Assembly (NCBI GenBank): GCA_963823095.1
Contig: CAWGKI010000001.1
Span: 1,426,001 to 1,490,000 of the forward strand
Source: CAIVVT01 sp963823095
GTDB lineage: Bacteria > Acidobacteriota > Terriglobia > Bryobacterales > Bryobacteraceae
Direction of reading: 5' to 3'
Length of the DNA: 64,000 bases
Both the position numbers and the translations under genes were made by a program. Positions 52,196 through 63,065 of the stretch are shown here, in pieces. Position 1 is the first letter of the stretch. Each line of letters starts with the position of its first letter. The notes beneath the pieces were generated by a model, which did no database searches, was not told where the DNA came from, and saw only the letters and a program-made list of their open reading frames with translations.

Positions 52196-53860
52196 CTATT
52201 CCAATTTGATCTGGTTCGCTTCCAGCGTCTCGCCCGTAGCCTGCCGCAAACGCGCTACCGCGCGATTCATCTGCAGTTCGGCCTGCACGGTGCGCCGCCG
52301 CGAATCGAGGAGTTCGTTCTGCCGCGTCAGTACCAGGAAGTTCGTGCTCTCGCCGGTCTGGAAGAGCCGGATCTCGCTGTCCAACTTTTCTTTCGCGGCA
52401 CGTTCACTCGCGGTGGCCGCCTCGATGCGCTGGCGAGCCGTTTCGATGCCCTGCATCGCGTTGCGCACTTCGACGGCGATGCCCTGCTCCACCTGCCGCT
52501 TCTGCAATTTCAGGCGCCGCTCGCCCACGGCCGATTGCGCGAGCATCGCTTCAGCCGTGCGATTGCGCGGCGTCCACTCCAGCGTCAGCCCCGCATCCAC
52601 GGATTGAAAATTGCCGGAAAAGACATTCGAGATGTTCTGTCCGTAGCCGCCGACGAAGGCCGGAGGCACGCCGCTGCCGAAGTTCATCGGAGGCAAAGGA
52701 GACAATCCGAGGATCGTCGAGATCTGGTTCAGACGGTCCACTTGCGCTCCGAAGACCGAACTGAACGGGTTCTGGGTCGTGGTGACGGTGCCCGCCAGAC
52801 CGCTGTTGGTATAGTTGGCCGTCAGATTGAGCTGAGGCTTCAGGGAGTCCTTCGCCAGCGCGGTCTGGATCTGGAGCGCTTCGAGTCTCAGGTCCACCGA
52901 GTGCAACTCGGCCCGGCGCTTCATGGCTTCGTCCAAGGCGGCCTGGAGATCGCGCTGCAACTGCGCGGGCACCCGCACGTCGGTCGGCGTCAAACGCAGT
53001 CCCCACAGAGGGTCGCTTTGGTCCGAAATCAGCATCACCTTCAACGCGTTTTCGGCTTGAGTCACCTGACCAACCGCGGTGGCGAAGCTGTCCACGCGGC
53101 GCTTCAACTCGGCCTCGGCCGCCGATATCTCCACCGGCGCGAGCGTGCCCGACTCCACCTGACGCTTGCTGCGGTCGAACTGGTCCTGGGCCAGCCGCAC
53201 GCCGTCTTCGGAAACAGTTGCGTCCTCGATAGCCGCGACCAGATCCCAGTAACTGCCTTGCGTGCGTGTGATCACGTCAATCACGCGGACCTCGAAATCA
53301 ATCTTCGACTGGCGCAGTTGTTTCATGCGTACGCGGATCTGGGCGCGATCGTTGTCGAGCGCGCGATTGCGTAGCAATGGCACGCTGAAACCCGCGGTGA
53401 GACGGGACGTCGTCAACGGACTCAGCGACGTGAACGGGTTGTTGCTGGACTGACGCTGGTTCGTGAAATCGACGTGCAGCGACATACCTTGCCACGGCGT
53501 CTTCTGGCGGACGAAGAAATCGTTATTCAGGTCGTGTTCGGCCATCTTGCCATCCGCCGCCGCCAGCGAACTCGCCGTAGGCGTAGTGATGGAAGCGACG
53601 CTCGGCCTGTAGCTCAACACGGTGTCGAATACGCCGCGCGCGGCTTTCAGCACCTGTTCGGCATTGACCATATCCGTACGGTCGATTTCGATTTCCAGAT
53701 TGCTTTTCAACGCGAGTTGAACCGCTTCGTCCAGCGACATCCGCCGCTCTTCCTGGCCCACGCCGACTCGCGCGGGTGCGGGTGTCGCAGCGGGCGGGGC
53801 AACGCTCTGTGCCAGTACAGGCACGCCGAGTGCGAACAAGAAAACGAATAAGATTGCCAT
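52196..53860 (-). CDS. TolC-family outer-membrane efflux channel
   Basis: Third part of a tripartite efflux pump. The 554-residue protein has a signal peptide (MAILFVFLFALGVPVLAQS) and two OEP repeats of long helices (ARVGVGQEERRMSLDEAVQL, ALKSNLEIEIDRTD; SVGERRLKLQKRQVEQGIAV). It ends in LNRAVARLRQATGETLEAN-like sequence. It follows the RND pump gene by 17 bases and is read from the same operon. Confidence 0.9.
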   Translation of the reverse strand: MAILFVFLFALGVPVLAQSVAPPAATPAPARVGVGQEERRMSLDEAVQLALKSNLEIEIDRTDMVNAEQVLKAARGVFDTVLSYRPSVASITTPTASSLAAADGKMAEHDLNNDFFVRQKTPWQGMSLHVDFTNQRQSSNNPFTSLSPLTTSRLTAGFSVPLLRNRALDNDRAQIRVRMKQLRQSKIDFEVRVIDVITRTQGSYWDLVAAIEDATVSEDGVRLAQDQFDRSKRQVESGTLAPVEISAAEAELKRRVDSFATAVGQVTQAENALKVMLISDQSDPLWGLRLTPTDVRVPAQLQRDLQAALDEAMKRRAELHSVDLRLEALQIQTALAKDSLKPQLNLTANYTNSGLAGTVTTTQNPFSSVFGAQVDRLNQISTILGLSPLPPMNFGSGVPPAFVGGYGQNISNVFSGNFQSVDAGLTLEWTPRNRTAEAMLAQSAVGERRLKLQKRQVEQGIAVEVRNAMQGIETARQRIEAATASERAAKEKLDSEIRLFQTGESTNFLVLTRQNELLDSRRRTVQAELQMNRAVARLRQATGETLEANQIKLE

Positions 53861-53877
53861 GACAAAATCCTGAATGC

Positions 53878-56800
53878 TTATTCAACGAGTGCGCTTTGCA
53901 CGGCCGGTTCTTCGACCGTAGGCGTGTCCTGCGTGCCTCTCCCAAACCAGCGCCGCAGCCGCGAGCCGTGCGCCAGATCGTCGAACAGCGAGTAGGCCAC
54001 GGGCGTCACCAGAAGGGTCAACACCAGCGCCATGGACTGGCCGCCGATGACGACGATCGCTACAGTGCGGCGCGTTCCGGCGCCGGCGCCGCTGCCGAAC
54101 GCCAGCGGTAACATGCCGGCCACCAGCGCGGCCGTGGTCATGAGAATCGGGCGCAACCGGTCTTCGCAGCCTTGGTAGATCGCTTCCAAGCGATCCATAC
54201 CGTCGCGCCGCAAACCCTTGATGTGATCGATCTGCAAAATCGAGTTCTTTTTCACGATGCCGAACAGCACGAGAATGCCGAGCGACGTGTAGATGATGGA
54301 GAAGTTCTCCCCCGCGATGTAGAGCGACGCCAGGGCGAACGGAATCGACAGCGGCAGACTGAGCAGAATCGTGATGGGATCGACGAAACTCTCGTACTGC
54401 GCCGCCAGAATCATGTACATGAAGATCACGGACAGCATGAACGCGATGAGGAAATTGGTGACCGTTCGCCCTAGCTCTCTCGAACGTCCGACCGCGCCGT
54501 GTGTGTAGTCCGACGTCATGTTCATGGCCGCGACTTCTTTATCGACGACAGCCAACATATCGCTGAGCGCGAGATTCTTGGTCAGGTTGCCCAGGATCAT
54601 GATGCGGCGTTGCCGGTTGTAGCGGTCGATGGAGACCGGCCCGGAGCCCGGCAGCAGCGTCGCAACGCTGGAAATCGCCACGTTGCCGAGACCCGACGAC
54701 GGCACGAACAGCCGTTCCAGCGCCTGCGGCGAATTGCGAAACTCCTTCTTCACGCGCAACTGGACATCGTAGCGGTCGTCGCCTTCCTTGTAAGTGGTCG
54801 CCTGATCGTCGCCGCCGACCAGCACTCGCATCGCGTTGGCTACCTGCGCCACGTTCACGTTCAAGTCCGCCGCCTTGTCGCGGTTGATGATGACCCGCAC
54901 CTCGGGCTTGCCGCTCTCGTAGCTCGATTCGATGTCGACGGCGCCGGGCAGTTGCCGGATCTTCGCCACCAGCCGCTTCGCATAGCCGTCCAGCTTCTGC
55001 AGATCGGGCCCTTGAATCGAGTACATGAAATCGCGGTCCGCGCCGCCGCCACTGAACAGCGATGGCAACTGGACGCCGATAATCAGGTCCTTGTACTTCG
55101 CCAACTTCTGGCGGGCCAGATCCATGATCTGCTTCTGCGCCAGCTTGCGGTCCTTCACGTCCACCAACTCAACCACGATCGAGCCGCGATCCACCTGCTT
55201 GCGCTGGTCCGCGCCGATGGTGGTCAACATGTCCTTCACGCCCGGCAGGGTCCGCACGTCCGCTTCAATCTGCGCGAACATCGCTTGCGTTCCTTCAAGC
55301 GACGAACCAACCGGCATCCGGGCTGTGATCTCAAACTCGTTCTGATCCTCCACGGGCAGGAAGTCGATGCCCATCGACCGCATCATCGGCACCGTCGAGA
55401 GCACAACGAGAATCGACAGGCAGACGATCACCCAGCGGTGGCTCATCGACCACGAGAGCATCTTGCGGTAGGGTCCGGCCGTGACGCGAAACAGCCAGTC
55501 TTCTTTCGACTTGTGCGCCGTCTTCTTGGGCCTGCAGGAACTTCGAACACAACATCGGCGTCAGCGTGAAGCTCACCAGCAGCGACACCATGATGGCGAA
55601 CGCCGCCGTGTAGCCGAAGCTCGACATGAATCGGCCCACGATACCCGGCATCATCGCGATGGGGAGAAAGATCACCACCAGGCTCAACGTGGTCGCCAGC
55701 ACGGCCAGGCCGATCTCGCGCGTACCTTCGATGGCGGCCTCGATCACGCCCATGTTCTTCTCTTCCATGAAGCGGAAGATGTTCTCGAGCACGACAATCG
55801 CGTCGTCGATTACGATTCCGACCACGAGCGTCAACGCCAGCATCGTGATCTGATTCAGCGTGAATCCCATCGCGTTCATCAGCGTGTATGTGGAGATGAT
55901 CGACGTCGGAATGGCCACCGCCGCGATCAGCGTCGAGCGCCAGTTCTTGATGAAGGCCAGGACGATGATGGCTGCGAAGATGCCGCCCAGGATCAGGTGC
56001 TCCTGCACGGCCTCGAAGGCCGCGCGAATGAATCCGGATTGGTCGCGCGAATACGAGATGGTGAAGTCGGCCGGCAACGTTGCTTTCAAATCGTCCAGAC
56101 GGCTCTTCACCAGCGAAATGACGTCCAGCGTGTTCGTCCCCGACTGCTTGCGCACCTGCAAAACTACGGCGGGCTTGCCATTGAGCCGCGCTACGCTGCG
56201 CGGTTCCTCGTAGCTGTCCTCCACGGTTCCGATATCGCTGATGCGCACCGGCGAGCCGTTTACCTGGGCCACTACTACTTTTTCGAAATCGACGGGGCGC
56301 TCCACGCGGCCTAGCGTTCTCAACGAGAGTTCGCGCGTGCCCTGGTCGATCCTGCCTCCCGGAATCTCGATGTTCTGCGCGGCCAGCGACATGCGCACCT
56401 GCTCGACGTTCAGGTTGTAGGAATAAAGCTTCTCGCCGTCCACCGTCACGTGGATCTGGCGCTTGCGGTCGCCGACGAACTGCACCTGGCCGACGCCATT
56501 CAGCGATTCGATGTTCTTCTTCAGCCGGTCGTCGACGATCTTGGTGATTTCGCGCAAATCGCGATTGGAGGAGACCACCACGTTCAGCACGGGCGCGGAG
56601 TCCGTCGCCAGCTTCTCCACCTTTGGGGCGTCGATGTCACGCGGCAGTTGCGCCAGGACCGTGTTGATCTTGTCCCGCACTTCCTGCGCCGCCACATCGG
56701 GGTCCTTTTCGAGGACGAACGCGATGGTGATAATCGAGACGCCTTCGGCGGAGGTCGAGTTCAGCTCGTCGATGCCGCTGATCGTATTCACGGCCTCTTC

Positions 56801-57004
56801 CAGCGGTTTGGTGACTTGCGATTCCACCTCTTCCGGAGAAGCGCCGCGCAATACCGTCGTGATGTTGACGTACGGGAAATCGACCTTGGGGAAGTAATCG
56901 ACGCCGAGCTTGCGATACGAATCGAATCCGATAACCACCAGCGCCAGGATCAGCATGGTGGCGAAAACGGGGCGGCGGATGCACAGCTTTGCGAGTGTCT
57001 GCAT
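53878..57004 (-). CDS. RND (HAE1/AcrB-type) efflux pump (apparent frameshift)
   Basis: Proton-driven inner-membrane pump of about 1040 residues. The N-terminal half begins CIRRPVFATMLILALVVIG and has the TM4 proton-relay motif LVVGIVIDDAIVVLENIFRF. The C-terminal half begins SMSHRWVIVCLSILVVLSTV and ends with the TM block FMLSVIFMYMILAAQYESFV, GILVLFGIVKKNSIL. The frame shifts by +1 near 55525, after TPMLCSKFLQAQ and before KTAHKSKEDWLFRVTAGPYR, inside the loop joining the two halves. HAE1-type pumps expel hydrophobic drugs or lipids. It is flanked by its adaptor and channel genes. Confidence 0.9.
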
Positions 57005-57025
57005 GGGCGTCTCCTCTCGCTTGCC

Positions 57026-58232
57026 CTAATTCGCCGAACCGGTGACCGTCACCGGTGCGCCGTCGGTGAGCTGCGCCAGGTTGCTGACTGCGACTTGAGC
57101 TCCGACCGGAATCAGGCCGGCCGGCATTTCCACCCACCCGTTCGCGGCGAGGATGGTGTCCACTTTCCGTTCCGTCGCTTTGCCGTTCTCGATGGTGAAC
57201 AGCTTGTTCAGCCCGGCGACCGTATAGAGCGCATCGTGCGGTACCGCGACCACCGGGAACTTGCCATCCGTGATCAACTTCACCTGAACGAAGGCGCCCG
57301 GCTTCAAGCGCGCGTCGGCCGTCGCCATGCGCGCTTCGGCGCTCAGCGTACGCGAGCGGCTATCCAGCGCCGGGTTCATCTCCCGCACCGTGGCATGAAA
57401 CTCGACGTCCGGCACCGTTTCGGTTGTGAAAGCCAGATCCGAGCCGATCTCTGACGTTGCCAATTCCGGACTCCGGAATCTCCACTCGCAGCCGCAAGGG
57501 CCAGGTCTTCACCAGCGTGACGATCGGAACGTTTTCCTTGATGTACTGCCCCACCGAGACGCTCTTCTCTTTCACCGCGCCATCGAACGGAGCTATTACC
57601 GTGGCGTCGCGCACGCGCTTCTCGGCGAGCTTCACGTCGGCGCGCAACGACCGGATCATCGCCAATTGCGTCCGTACGTCGTCGAGCGTCGCTTCATAGC
57701 CGGCCTGCCGCGAGCGGTAGCCCTTCTCCATTTCGACGAATCGCTCCTGGCTGACGTCGCCCGACTTCACCAGCCGCTGGGCGTTTTCGAACTTCGTGCG
57801 AGCGTCTTCCATCTGCGCCTTGGCCTGCCGCGTAGTGGGAGTAGATTCCGGCGTCGCCTCTTCTTGCTTCGGGTCCAGGCCGAGGCGCGCCAGAGCCTGG
57901 GCGAGCGCCGCTTTCGACCGTTCCAGTTGCAGGTTCAACTCGACGGGATCGAGCTGCGCGATGACATCGCCCTTCCTCACAGATTGGCCGAAGTCGACCA
58001 GAACCCGCGTCACGCGTCCCGCCACCTCGCTCGAAACTGTAACGGTTTCATCCGCCAGCAGCGACCCAGTCGCCATGACGGAGCGTTCCACCGTCCGCGC
58101 CTCCGACTGCGACACGCGAACTGCAATCGGGTCAGCGGCCTTCTTGGCCAGCTTCGATGGGTCCTGGTTCTGCGTGCCGCAGCCTGACAGGAATAGAACG
58201 AAAAGTAGAGGGGTGATAAGTGCTCGACGCAT
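57026..58232 (-). CDS. RND periplasmic adaptor (membrane fusion) lipoprotein (apparent frameshift)
   Basis: Links pump and channel. The start ATG 58232 gives a lipoprotein signal (MRRALITPLLFVLFLSGCG). The lipoyl half-motifs are GRVTRVLVDFGQSVRKGDVI and RDATVIAPFDGAVKEKSVSV. A helical hairpin (LERSKAALAQALARL...RQAKAQMEDARTKFENAQRL) lies between them. The C-terminal beta-barrel (NPALDSRSRTLSAEARMATA) is in a +1 frame reached near 57440-57470. Lesion and spacing apart, it is a normal HlyD/AcrA-type adaptor of about 400 residues. Confidence 0.9.
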
Positions 58233-58254
58233 AAATGATCCAGGGAAGTGAAGC

Positions 58255-58917
58255 TCAAACGGCCGGTTGCTGCGTGCCTGCTGGCAGTTCAATACCGCGC
58301 AGGAAGATATCGACAAAATGGGCGACGACCTGCTCCGGCTCCAGGCCGAGGTCGTCACATCCGAAGAAGGTCCGGTCAACCCCGTAATTCGCAATCATTC
58401 CGACGAAGGCTCTCGTGGCCACTCTGGCCGGAATGTCGCGAAACAGGCCCTGATCCGTGTGCCTCTGGACCAGAGATTCCAGACGCTCGCCCGCCAGACG
58501 GTTGGCCTTCTCGTGCCAGATCCGAGCGAGTTCGTGACCTTCCAGTGCGCTGTAATAAAGCAACCGCCCGCGTCGCCCGCCCTCTCGGAACCAGTTGAGG
58601 ATTCTCAGACCGATCCACACGAAGCACTCACGTGCCTCGCCCGTGTTACGCAAGTTTTCGAAATCCGGAGCTTCGGCCATCAACTCCGCGATCATGTGGT
58701 CCACGATTGCCGTGTAGAGCTCGCTCTTGGTTGCAAAATGCTGATAAAGAACGGGTTCTGAAACGCCGACGGCGGCCGCAATCTCTCTGGTCGTCGTCCC
58801 GCGAAAGCCCTTCTGCGCGAACAGGTCTATCGCTGCGGCGATGATGGCCGCGCGCCGCTCAATCGCGGGCAACTTGTGCTTTGAGGGCAACGGATTGATA
58901 TTAGCGTCCGCTAACAT
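58255..58917 (-). CDS. TetR-family repressor of the efflux operon
   Basis: The N-terminal helix-turn-helix is TTTREIAAAVGVSEPVLYQH, then FATKSELYTAIVDHM. The C-terminal ligand and dimer domain is about 150 residues and contains WFREGGRRGRLLYYSALEGH. It is first in the leftward operon tetR-adaptor-pump-channel, so it likely represses all four genes and is relieved by a pump substrate. The start is uncertain: ATG 58917 makes a palindromic operator part of the coding region (LADAN). A TTG at 58890 would leave the operator upstream. The longest frame begins at 58956. Confidence 0.9.
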   Translation of the reverse strand: MLADANINPLPSKHKLPAIERRAAIIAAAIDLFAQKGFRGTTTREIAAAVGVSEPVLYQHFATKSELYTAIVDHMIAELMAEAPDFENLRNTGEARECFVWIGLRILNWFREGGRRGRLLYYSALEGHELARIWHEKANRLAGERLESLVQRHTDQGLFRDIPARVATRAFVGMIANYGVDRTFFGCDDLGLEPEQVVAHFVDIFLRGIELPAGTQQPAV

Positions 58918-58944
58918 AGCAAACACTAAGTTAGCATCCACTAG
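58901..58944. promoter_or_regulatory. Pair of palindromic operator-like sites for the TetR repressor
   Basis: TTAGCG-TC-CGCTAA (58901-58914) is a perfect palindrome. TTAGCATCCACTAG (58931-58944) is a degenerate second copy, 30 bases centre to centre (about three helical turns). Sites of this kind next to a tetR gene commonly bind the repressor. Confidence 0.6.
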
Positions 58945-59029
58945 CCTGCATTGCAAGATGCGGGTTGTAACAAGATGAAGCGCACGCTGCTGTTCGAAGC
59001 ACTTCTAGCACCCGGGCTCGAATTGCGAT

Positions 59030-61116
59030 ATGTTCTCAGCCATGCATGAGACTCGTAGAGGATTCCTCGGTGCCCAGATCCTGACCGGCGCGGCTGCGCT
59101 CGGCTTGGCTGCTTCCCAAACGGCGCAAGCGGCGCCGGCGTCCGTCGCTAACCCGCCAGTGGAAGGACTCGACATCTCGCTGGACGGCGAGTGGGAGTTC
59201 CGCAAGGACGGCGACTCTGCCTGGCGGACCGTCACCGTGCCGCACACCTGGCAGGTGATGGACGGGTTCGAAGATCACTACGGCGTGGCGTTCTACCGGC
59301 GGACGTTCCGCGCGCCCGCCGAGGCGGCCAACGGGGCGGTCTACCTGGAATTCGAATCGGTCTTTCACACTGCCGAGGTGAAGTTGAACGGCGCGGTAGT
59401 GGCCGAGCACAAGGGCAAGGGTTACACGGCATTCCGCAGCCAGGAGTTGAACGCCCTAGGGCTGAAACCCGGTGCTGACAACCTGCTGGAGGTGCGGGTC
59501 GATAACTCGTTCATTGATACGATGCTGCCGCGTTCGCATTCGAGCGACTGGGCGCACGACGGAGGCATTTACCGGCCGGTGCACTTGCTGGTTCTGCCGC
59601 AGGCGCATATCGACGGGCTTTCGGTGGAAGCCTGGCCTGGCACCGGTTCCGACGCCCGGTTTCATGCCGTCGCCTCGTTTTCGAGCCGCGACCCAGAGGC
59701 AATCGTTCGGGTACGTATCATCGAAGCGGAATCCGGGCGGGAGGTTCAGCTAGCCGGCCTTGCGAAGATGGACCAATCGATGGGCTGGGCGAAAAGGCAC
59801 GACCTCACCGGGTTCTGGGAGCAAGCTCGTTTCTGGCACTTCGACCATCCGCAGCTTTACCGGGCTGAGGCGACTCTGGTCGCGAAGGATTCGACCATCC
59901 TCCACCGCGTGACGCAAGTCTTCGGCGTCCGCCGCTTCGAAGTGAAGGACGGCGGATTCCGCCTCAACGGCGAGCGCGTGCGCCTGATGGGCGTCGAGCG
60001 CATGGCCGGCAGCCATCCCGACTACGGCATGGCCGAGCCGCTCGACTGGATCGAGCACGACAACGCGGACTATGAAGAACCTGAACTGCGTCTTCACCCG
60101 CGTCCACTGGATGCAGGATCGCCGCCTGCTCGACTGGTGCGACCGCCACGGCATGATGGTCCAACTGGAGGTTCCAACCTGGGGCGGCGCCACGTTCCAG
60201 AACATGAGCCCGGAACTTGAGAAGGCCATCCAGCAGAACGGCCTGGAGCAGTTGCGGGAGATGATCGAGCAGAACCGCAACCACCCCTGCGTCGTGGCGT
60301 GGGGCCTGTGCAACGAGACCAATGGCCAGAACCCGCCGGCGGCGCAGTTTGCGAAGAATATGCTTGATGAGGCCAAGAAGCTCGACCCTTCGCGGCCTTG
60401 CACCTACGCCTCGAACAGCCTCTTTCAGAATCCGGCGAAGGACGTTAGCGCCGTAATGGACTACGTGTCGTGGAACGAGTATTTCGGAAGCTGGCAGAAG
60501 GGCGGCCCGGCTGGAGCTCGAAGCGAATCTGAAGGAAGTACTCGCCGCGTTTCCCGGCAAGCCGCTGGTGATCAGCGAGTACGGCTACTGCGCCTGTACG
60601 GCCGACCGGCCCGAGGGCGATGAACTCCGCGTCAAAGTCTTGCGCGAGCAGGACGCCGTGCTGCGCAAATACGAGCGCGTCGCCGGCCTGATCTTCTTCT
60701 GCTACAACGACTACCGGACCCACATCGGCGACCGCGGCACGGGCGCAATGAAGCAACGCGTGCACGGCGTGGTGGATGTCTATGGCCGCCGCAAGCCGTC
60801 CTACGAAGTCCTGCGCGACGAATCGAGTCCCTTCGATTCGCTGACCGCGACGCTGAACGGAAGCACGCTGAAGATCGCCGGCCGCGTGCGCGACACCGTG
60901 CCGGCCTACACTCTGCGCGGCTACGTCCTGGAAGCCGTCGTCTACGGTCAGGGCAACATCGCCGTCGAGCGCCAGCGCTTCCAATTGCCCGACCTTCCGC
61001 CCGGCACTGCGATCGACCACGCTTTCACTCTGACCGCGAAAGATACGCACGACGTCCGCGTCGAATTGCGCCGCCCGACAGGCTTCAGCGCGCGTACGGT
61101 GACCGCGCGCGTTTAG
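59030..61116 (+). CDS. Tat-exported GH2-family glycoside hydrolase (beta-galactosidase/glucuronidase-like; two apparent frameshifts)
   Basis: Twin-arginine signal (TRRGFLGAQILTGAAALGLA), then the sugar-binding jelly roll (LDISLDGEWEFRKDGDSAWR, TVTVPHTWQVMDGF), Ig-like domain, and TIM barrel with MKNLNCVFTRVHWMQDRRLL. The acid/base is in WGLCNETNGQ (Glu) and the nucleophile in LVISEYGYCA (Glu). A C-terminal beta domain ends the protein. Two +1 shifts are needed. One is at about 60071, where an extra T separates DNAD from MKNLN. The other is near 60511, where an extra G precedes LELEANLKEVLAAF. About 694 residues joined. Substrate could be a beta-galactoside or beta-glucuronide. Confidence 0.85.
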
Positions 61117-61194
61117 AGGCGGGTCCGCTTCCGAAATTGCGGTCTACCATCCCCTATCCACGGAAACTTCCCGGAAGCGGACTTCGGGCATGCA

Positions 61195-61320
61195 TCAGCT
61201 TGGGTTAGAAGTTGAAAGAATCGCGCTGAGTTGCTCAAGCAGTGCTTCTGACAACTTGACTTCGCCGCCGATCACGTCTTTGAAGAAGACCATACGGTAG
61301 CCCGAAGATGAAAAGGTCAT
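61195..61320 (-). CDS. Very short open frame, 41 residues, function unknown
   Basis: Reads MTFSSSGYRMVFFKDVIGGE then VKLSEALLEQLSAIL with protein-like composition, in the 285-base gap between the GH2 gene and the serine hydrolase gene. There is no clear ribosome site and no family match. It may be the end of a decayed gene. Confidence 0.25.
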   Translation of the reverse strand: MTFSSSGYRMVFFKDVIGGEVKLSEALLEQLSAILSTSNPS

Positions 61321-61401
61321 TTTGTGCCGCTCTCAGCAAGATGATCAATGACCTGTTCGGCGCACTCGCACAACTACCTTATCCATCGAAGCCGTGACGT
61401 C

Positions 61402-62529
61402 CTACTTGAGCCATTCGAAGGCCAGCGAACCTCTGCCCATCGTCTCATCTACCACTGACTTCGCGACCTCCAGTCCATTCTGGCTGTTTGCGAACATCAC
61501 CACACCTGACTTCGTTTTCGGATCTGCCATCACGAAAGCCTTGAATGAGCCGTTGTCGCCCCAATGCCAAAGCGCATCGGTTCCATCTTTGCGCTCAATG
61601 CCCCATCCCAATCCCCAAAACAGGCTCTTCGATAGCTGCTTCGGCTCGTTCTTGATGCAAATCCTGCACTCCGGATCGAGTGCGATTACCGGCGTTTCCA
61701 TCTCGCGCAGAGTCGCCGGCTTGAGCCCCTTCTTATTGAGAATCGCTTCAACAAATCGCGCGTAGTCCTGAGCTGTTGTATTCAGCGTCGAAGCGGCTCC
61801 CGCCTCCGTCGGCTTCCATAATTCGGTCGGCTTCCCGTCTGAGTCGTAGCCCGTAGCGGTTAGCGCATCAAAGTCTGGCCGCCAAACATAACTGCTGCTG
61901 GTCATGCCCAACGGAGTGAACACGGCTTCAGTCATATATTCGTTGAGCGGTTTGCCCGTGATCTTCTCGACCACCTGTTGCAGGTAGATGTAGCCTTCGC
62001 CCGAGTAGCTAAACCGCTCTCCCGGCGTGAAATAGATAGGGACTGAGCCGCCATCTCCTGGCCAGTTCGGGAATCCGGTTCGATGACTCAGGACGATCCG
62101 CGCCGTAATCTTCGCAAGGCGCTCGTCACCCGCGATAAAAGGCTTCGGTAAATAGGTTGTGAGCGGAACGTCCAGCCCCAGCTTGCCTTGCTCCACCAGC
62201 TTCAGAACGCCGTAAGTAAATACCGGCTTACTCAGTGAAGCCGCTTCAAAAACCGTACCCGCAGTCACCGGCTGGCCGCTTTTTTCTTCCTTGATCCCGA
62301 AGCCGCGCACCCACGTAGTCTTTCCTCCGCCAATCACAGCAATCGCCAGGCCCGGCACGCCGACTCTTTTCATTAGTTCTGGAATATCCCTCTCCAGCTG
62401 CGCAATTGTTGCCCGCGCTTGCGTCGTTGGCTTCGCCTTTGCCCGCAGCAATGGCGAAAAAACGGGCGAACCTGCAATAACAGCACCAAGCACAACAGCC
62501 ATTGCCGTTCTCATCCCCAAGCGACTCAT
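61402..62529 (-). CDS. Exported serine hydrolase of the beta-lactamase/class C fold
   Basis: The protein of 375 residues has an N-terminal hydrophobic signal (AMAVVLGAVIAGSPVFSPLL). Its motifs are SLSK (SxxK) in FEAASLSKPVFTYG, YSG in ERFSYSGEGYIYLQ where most relatives have YSN, and HWGDNGSF as the third motif (family HxG). ATG 62529 has GGAG five bases upstream; the frame is open 18 codons further. Its base composition appears lower in GC than its neighbours, possibly a sign of transfer. It is only distantly similar to the hydrolase at 42277. Confidence 0.87.
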   Translation of the reverse strand: MSRLGMRTAMAVVLGAVIAGSPVFSPLLRAKAKPTTQARATIAQLERDIPELMKRVGVPGLAIAVIGGGKTTWVRGFGIKEEKSGQPVTAGTVFEAASLSKPVFTYGVLKLVEQGKLGLDVPLTTYLPKPFIAGDERLAKITARIVLSHRTGFPNWPGDGGSVPIYFTPGERFSYSGEGYIYLQQVVEKITGKPLNEYMTEAVFTPLGMTSSSYVWRPDFDALTATGYDSDGKPTELWKPTEAGAASTLNTTAQDYARFVEAILNKKGLKPATLREMETPVIALDPECRICIKNEPKQLSKSLFWGLGWGIERKDGTDALWHWGDNGSFKAFVMADPKTKSGVVMFANSQNGLEVAKSVVDETMGRGSLAFEWLK

Positions 62530-62734
62530 TCGTTCTCCAAGAGGTAACCTAACCCACATCTCAAGACGTAATACTCGAACCACGAGTTCCCGGTTAGCAC
62601 GCCAATGCGTGAAGCAGCGAGAGACCCAGCTTTTTGTTACAGGCAGCTTTTCATGGCGAACCGTTGCGGACGTTCCCCGAGCACACGTTCAGCGCTTCAG
62701 TAGTAAATCGTATTTGAGCCGATTCGAACGGCAT

Positions 62735-62830
62735 TCACGCTTCAAAGTCGACGCCAAAGTGCCAGGCGTTGTTGATGTTGGCTGCCACGGTCCGGGTTAC
62801 GCCGGTGCCAACCGGGCTAATCGAGATCGG
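62735..62830 (-). other. Possible remnant of a protein C-terminus
   Basis: The last codons of a minus-strand frame read SISPVGTGVTRTVAANINNA then WHFGVDFEA before a stop at 62735. They look like the end of a real secreted protein. Upstream the frame loses protein-like character (to 62971). The remaining gap (62530-63065) shows no gene. Confidence 0.3.
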
Positions 62831-63065
62831 TGGACTGCTCCCACGATGCGCGCCTGATCCTCGAATCCATTCGGGCCGAGAGTCGCCGACTCGGACTTCT
62901 GCCGTTCGTGGGTCCCAAACGGCGTTGTGGGAGGTTTGGGCGCACGCGCCCAGCAAGTGCGCCTGTCGCAAACTGGCAGATTGCGGCGTACCCGCGAGTG
63001 ATCCGGTTCGCGCCGAACTGGAACTGGTGCACTATTGGCGCGCTGAGCAGTTACGATAGCGTGAG

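Noticed and set aside
62540..62600. Region with GGTTCGAG-like sequence considered as a tRNA 3' part
   Set aside because: No matching acceptor stem or anticodon arm could be found on either strand.
62817..63032. 71-codon minus-strand frame before the acyl-CoA synthetase gene
   Set aside because: Arg/Ser-rich chance frame without motif. Only the short stretch at 62735-62830 looks protein-like.
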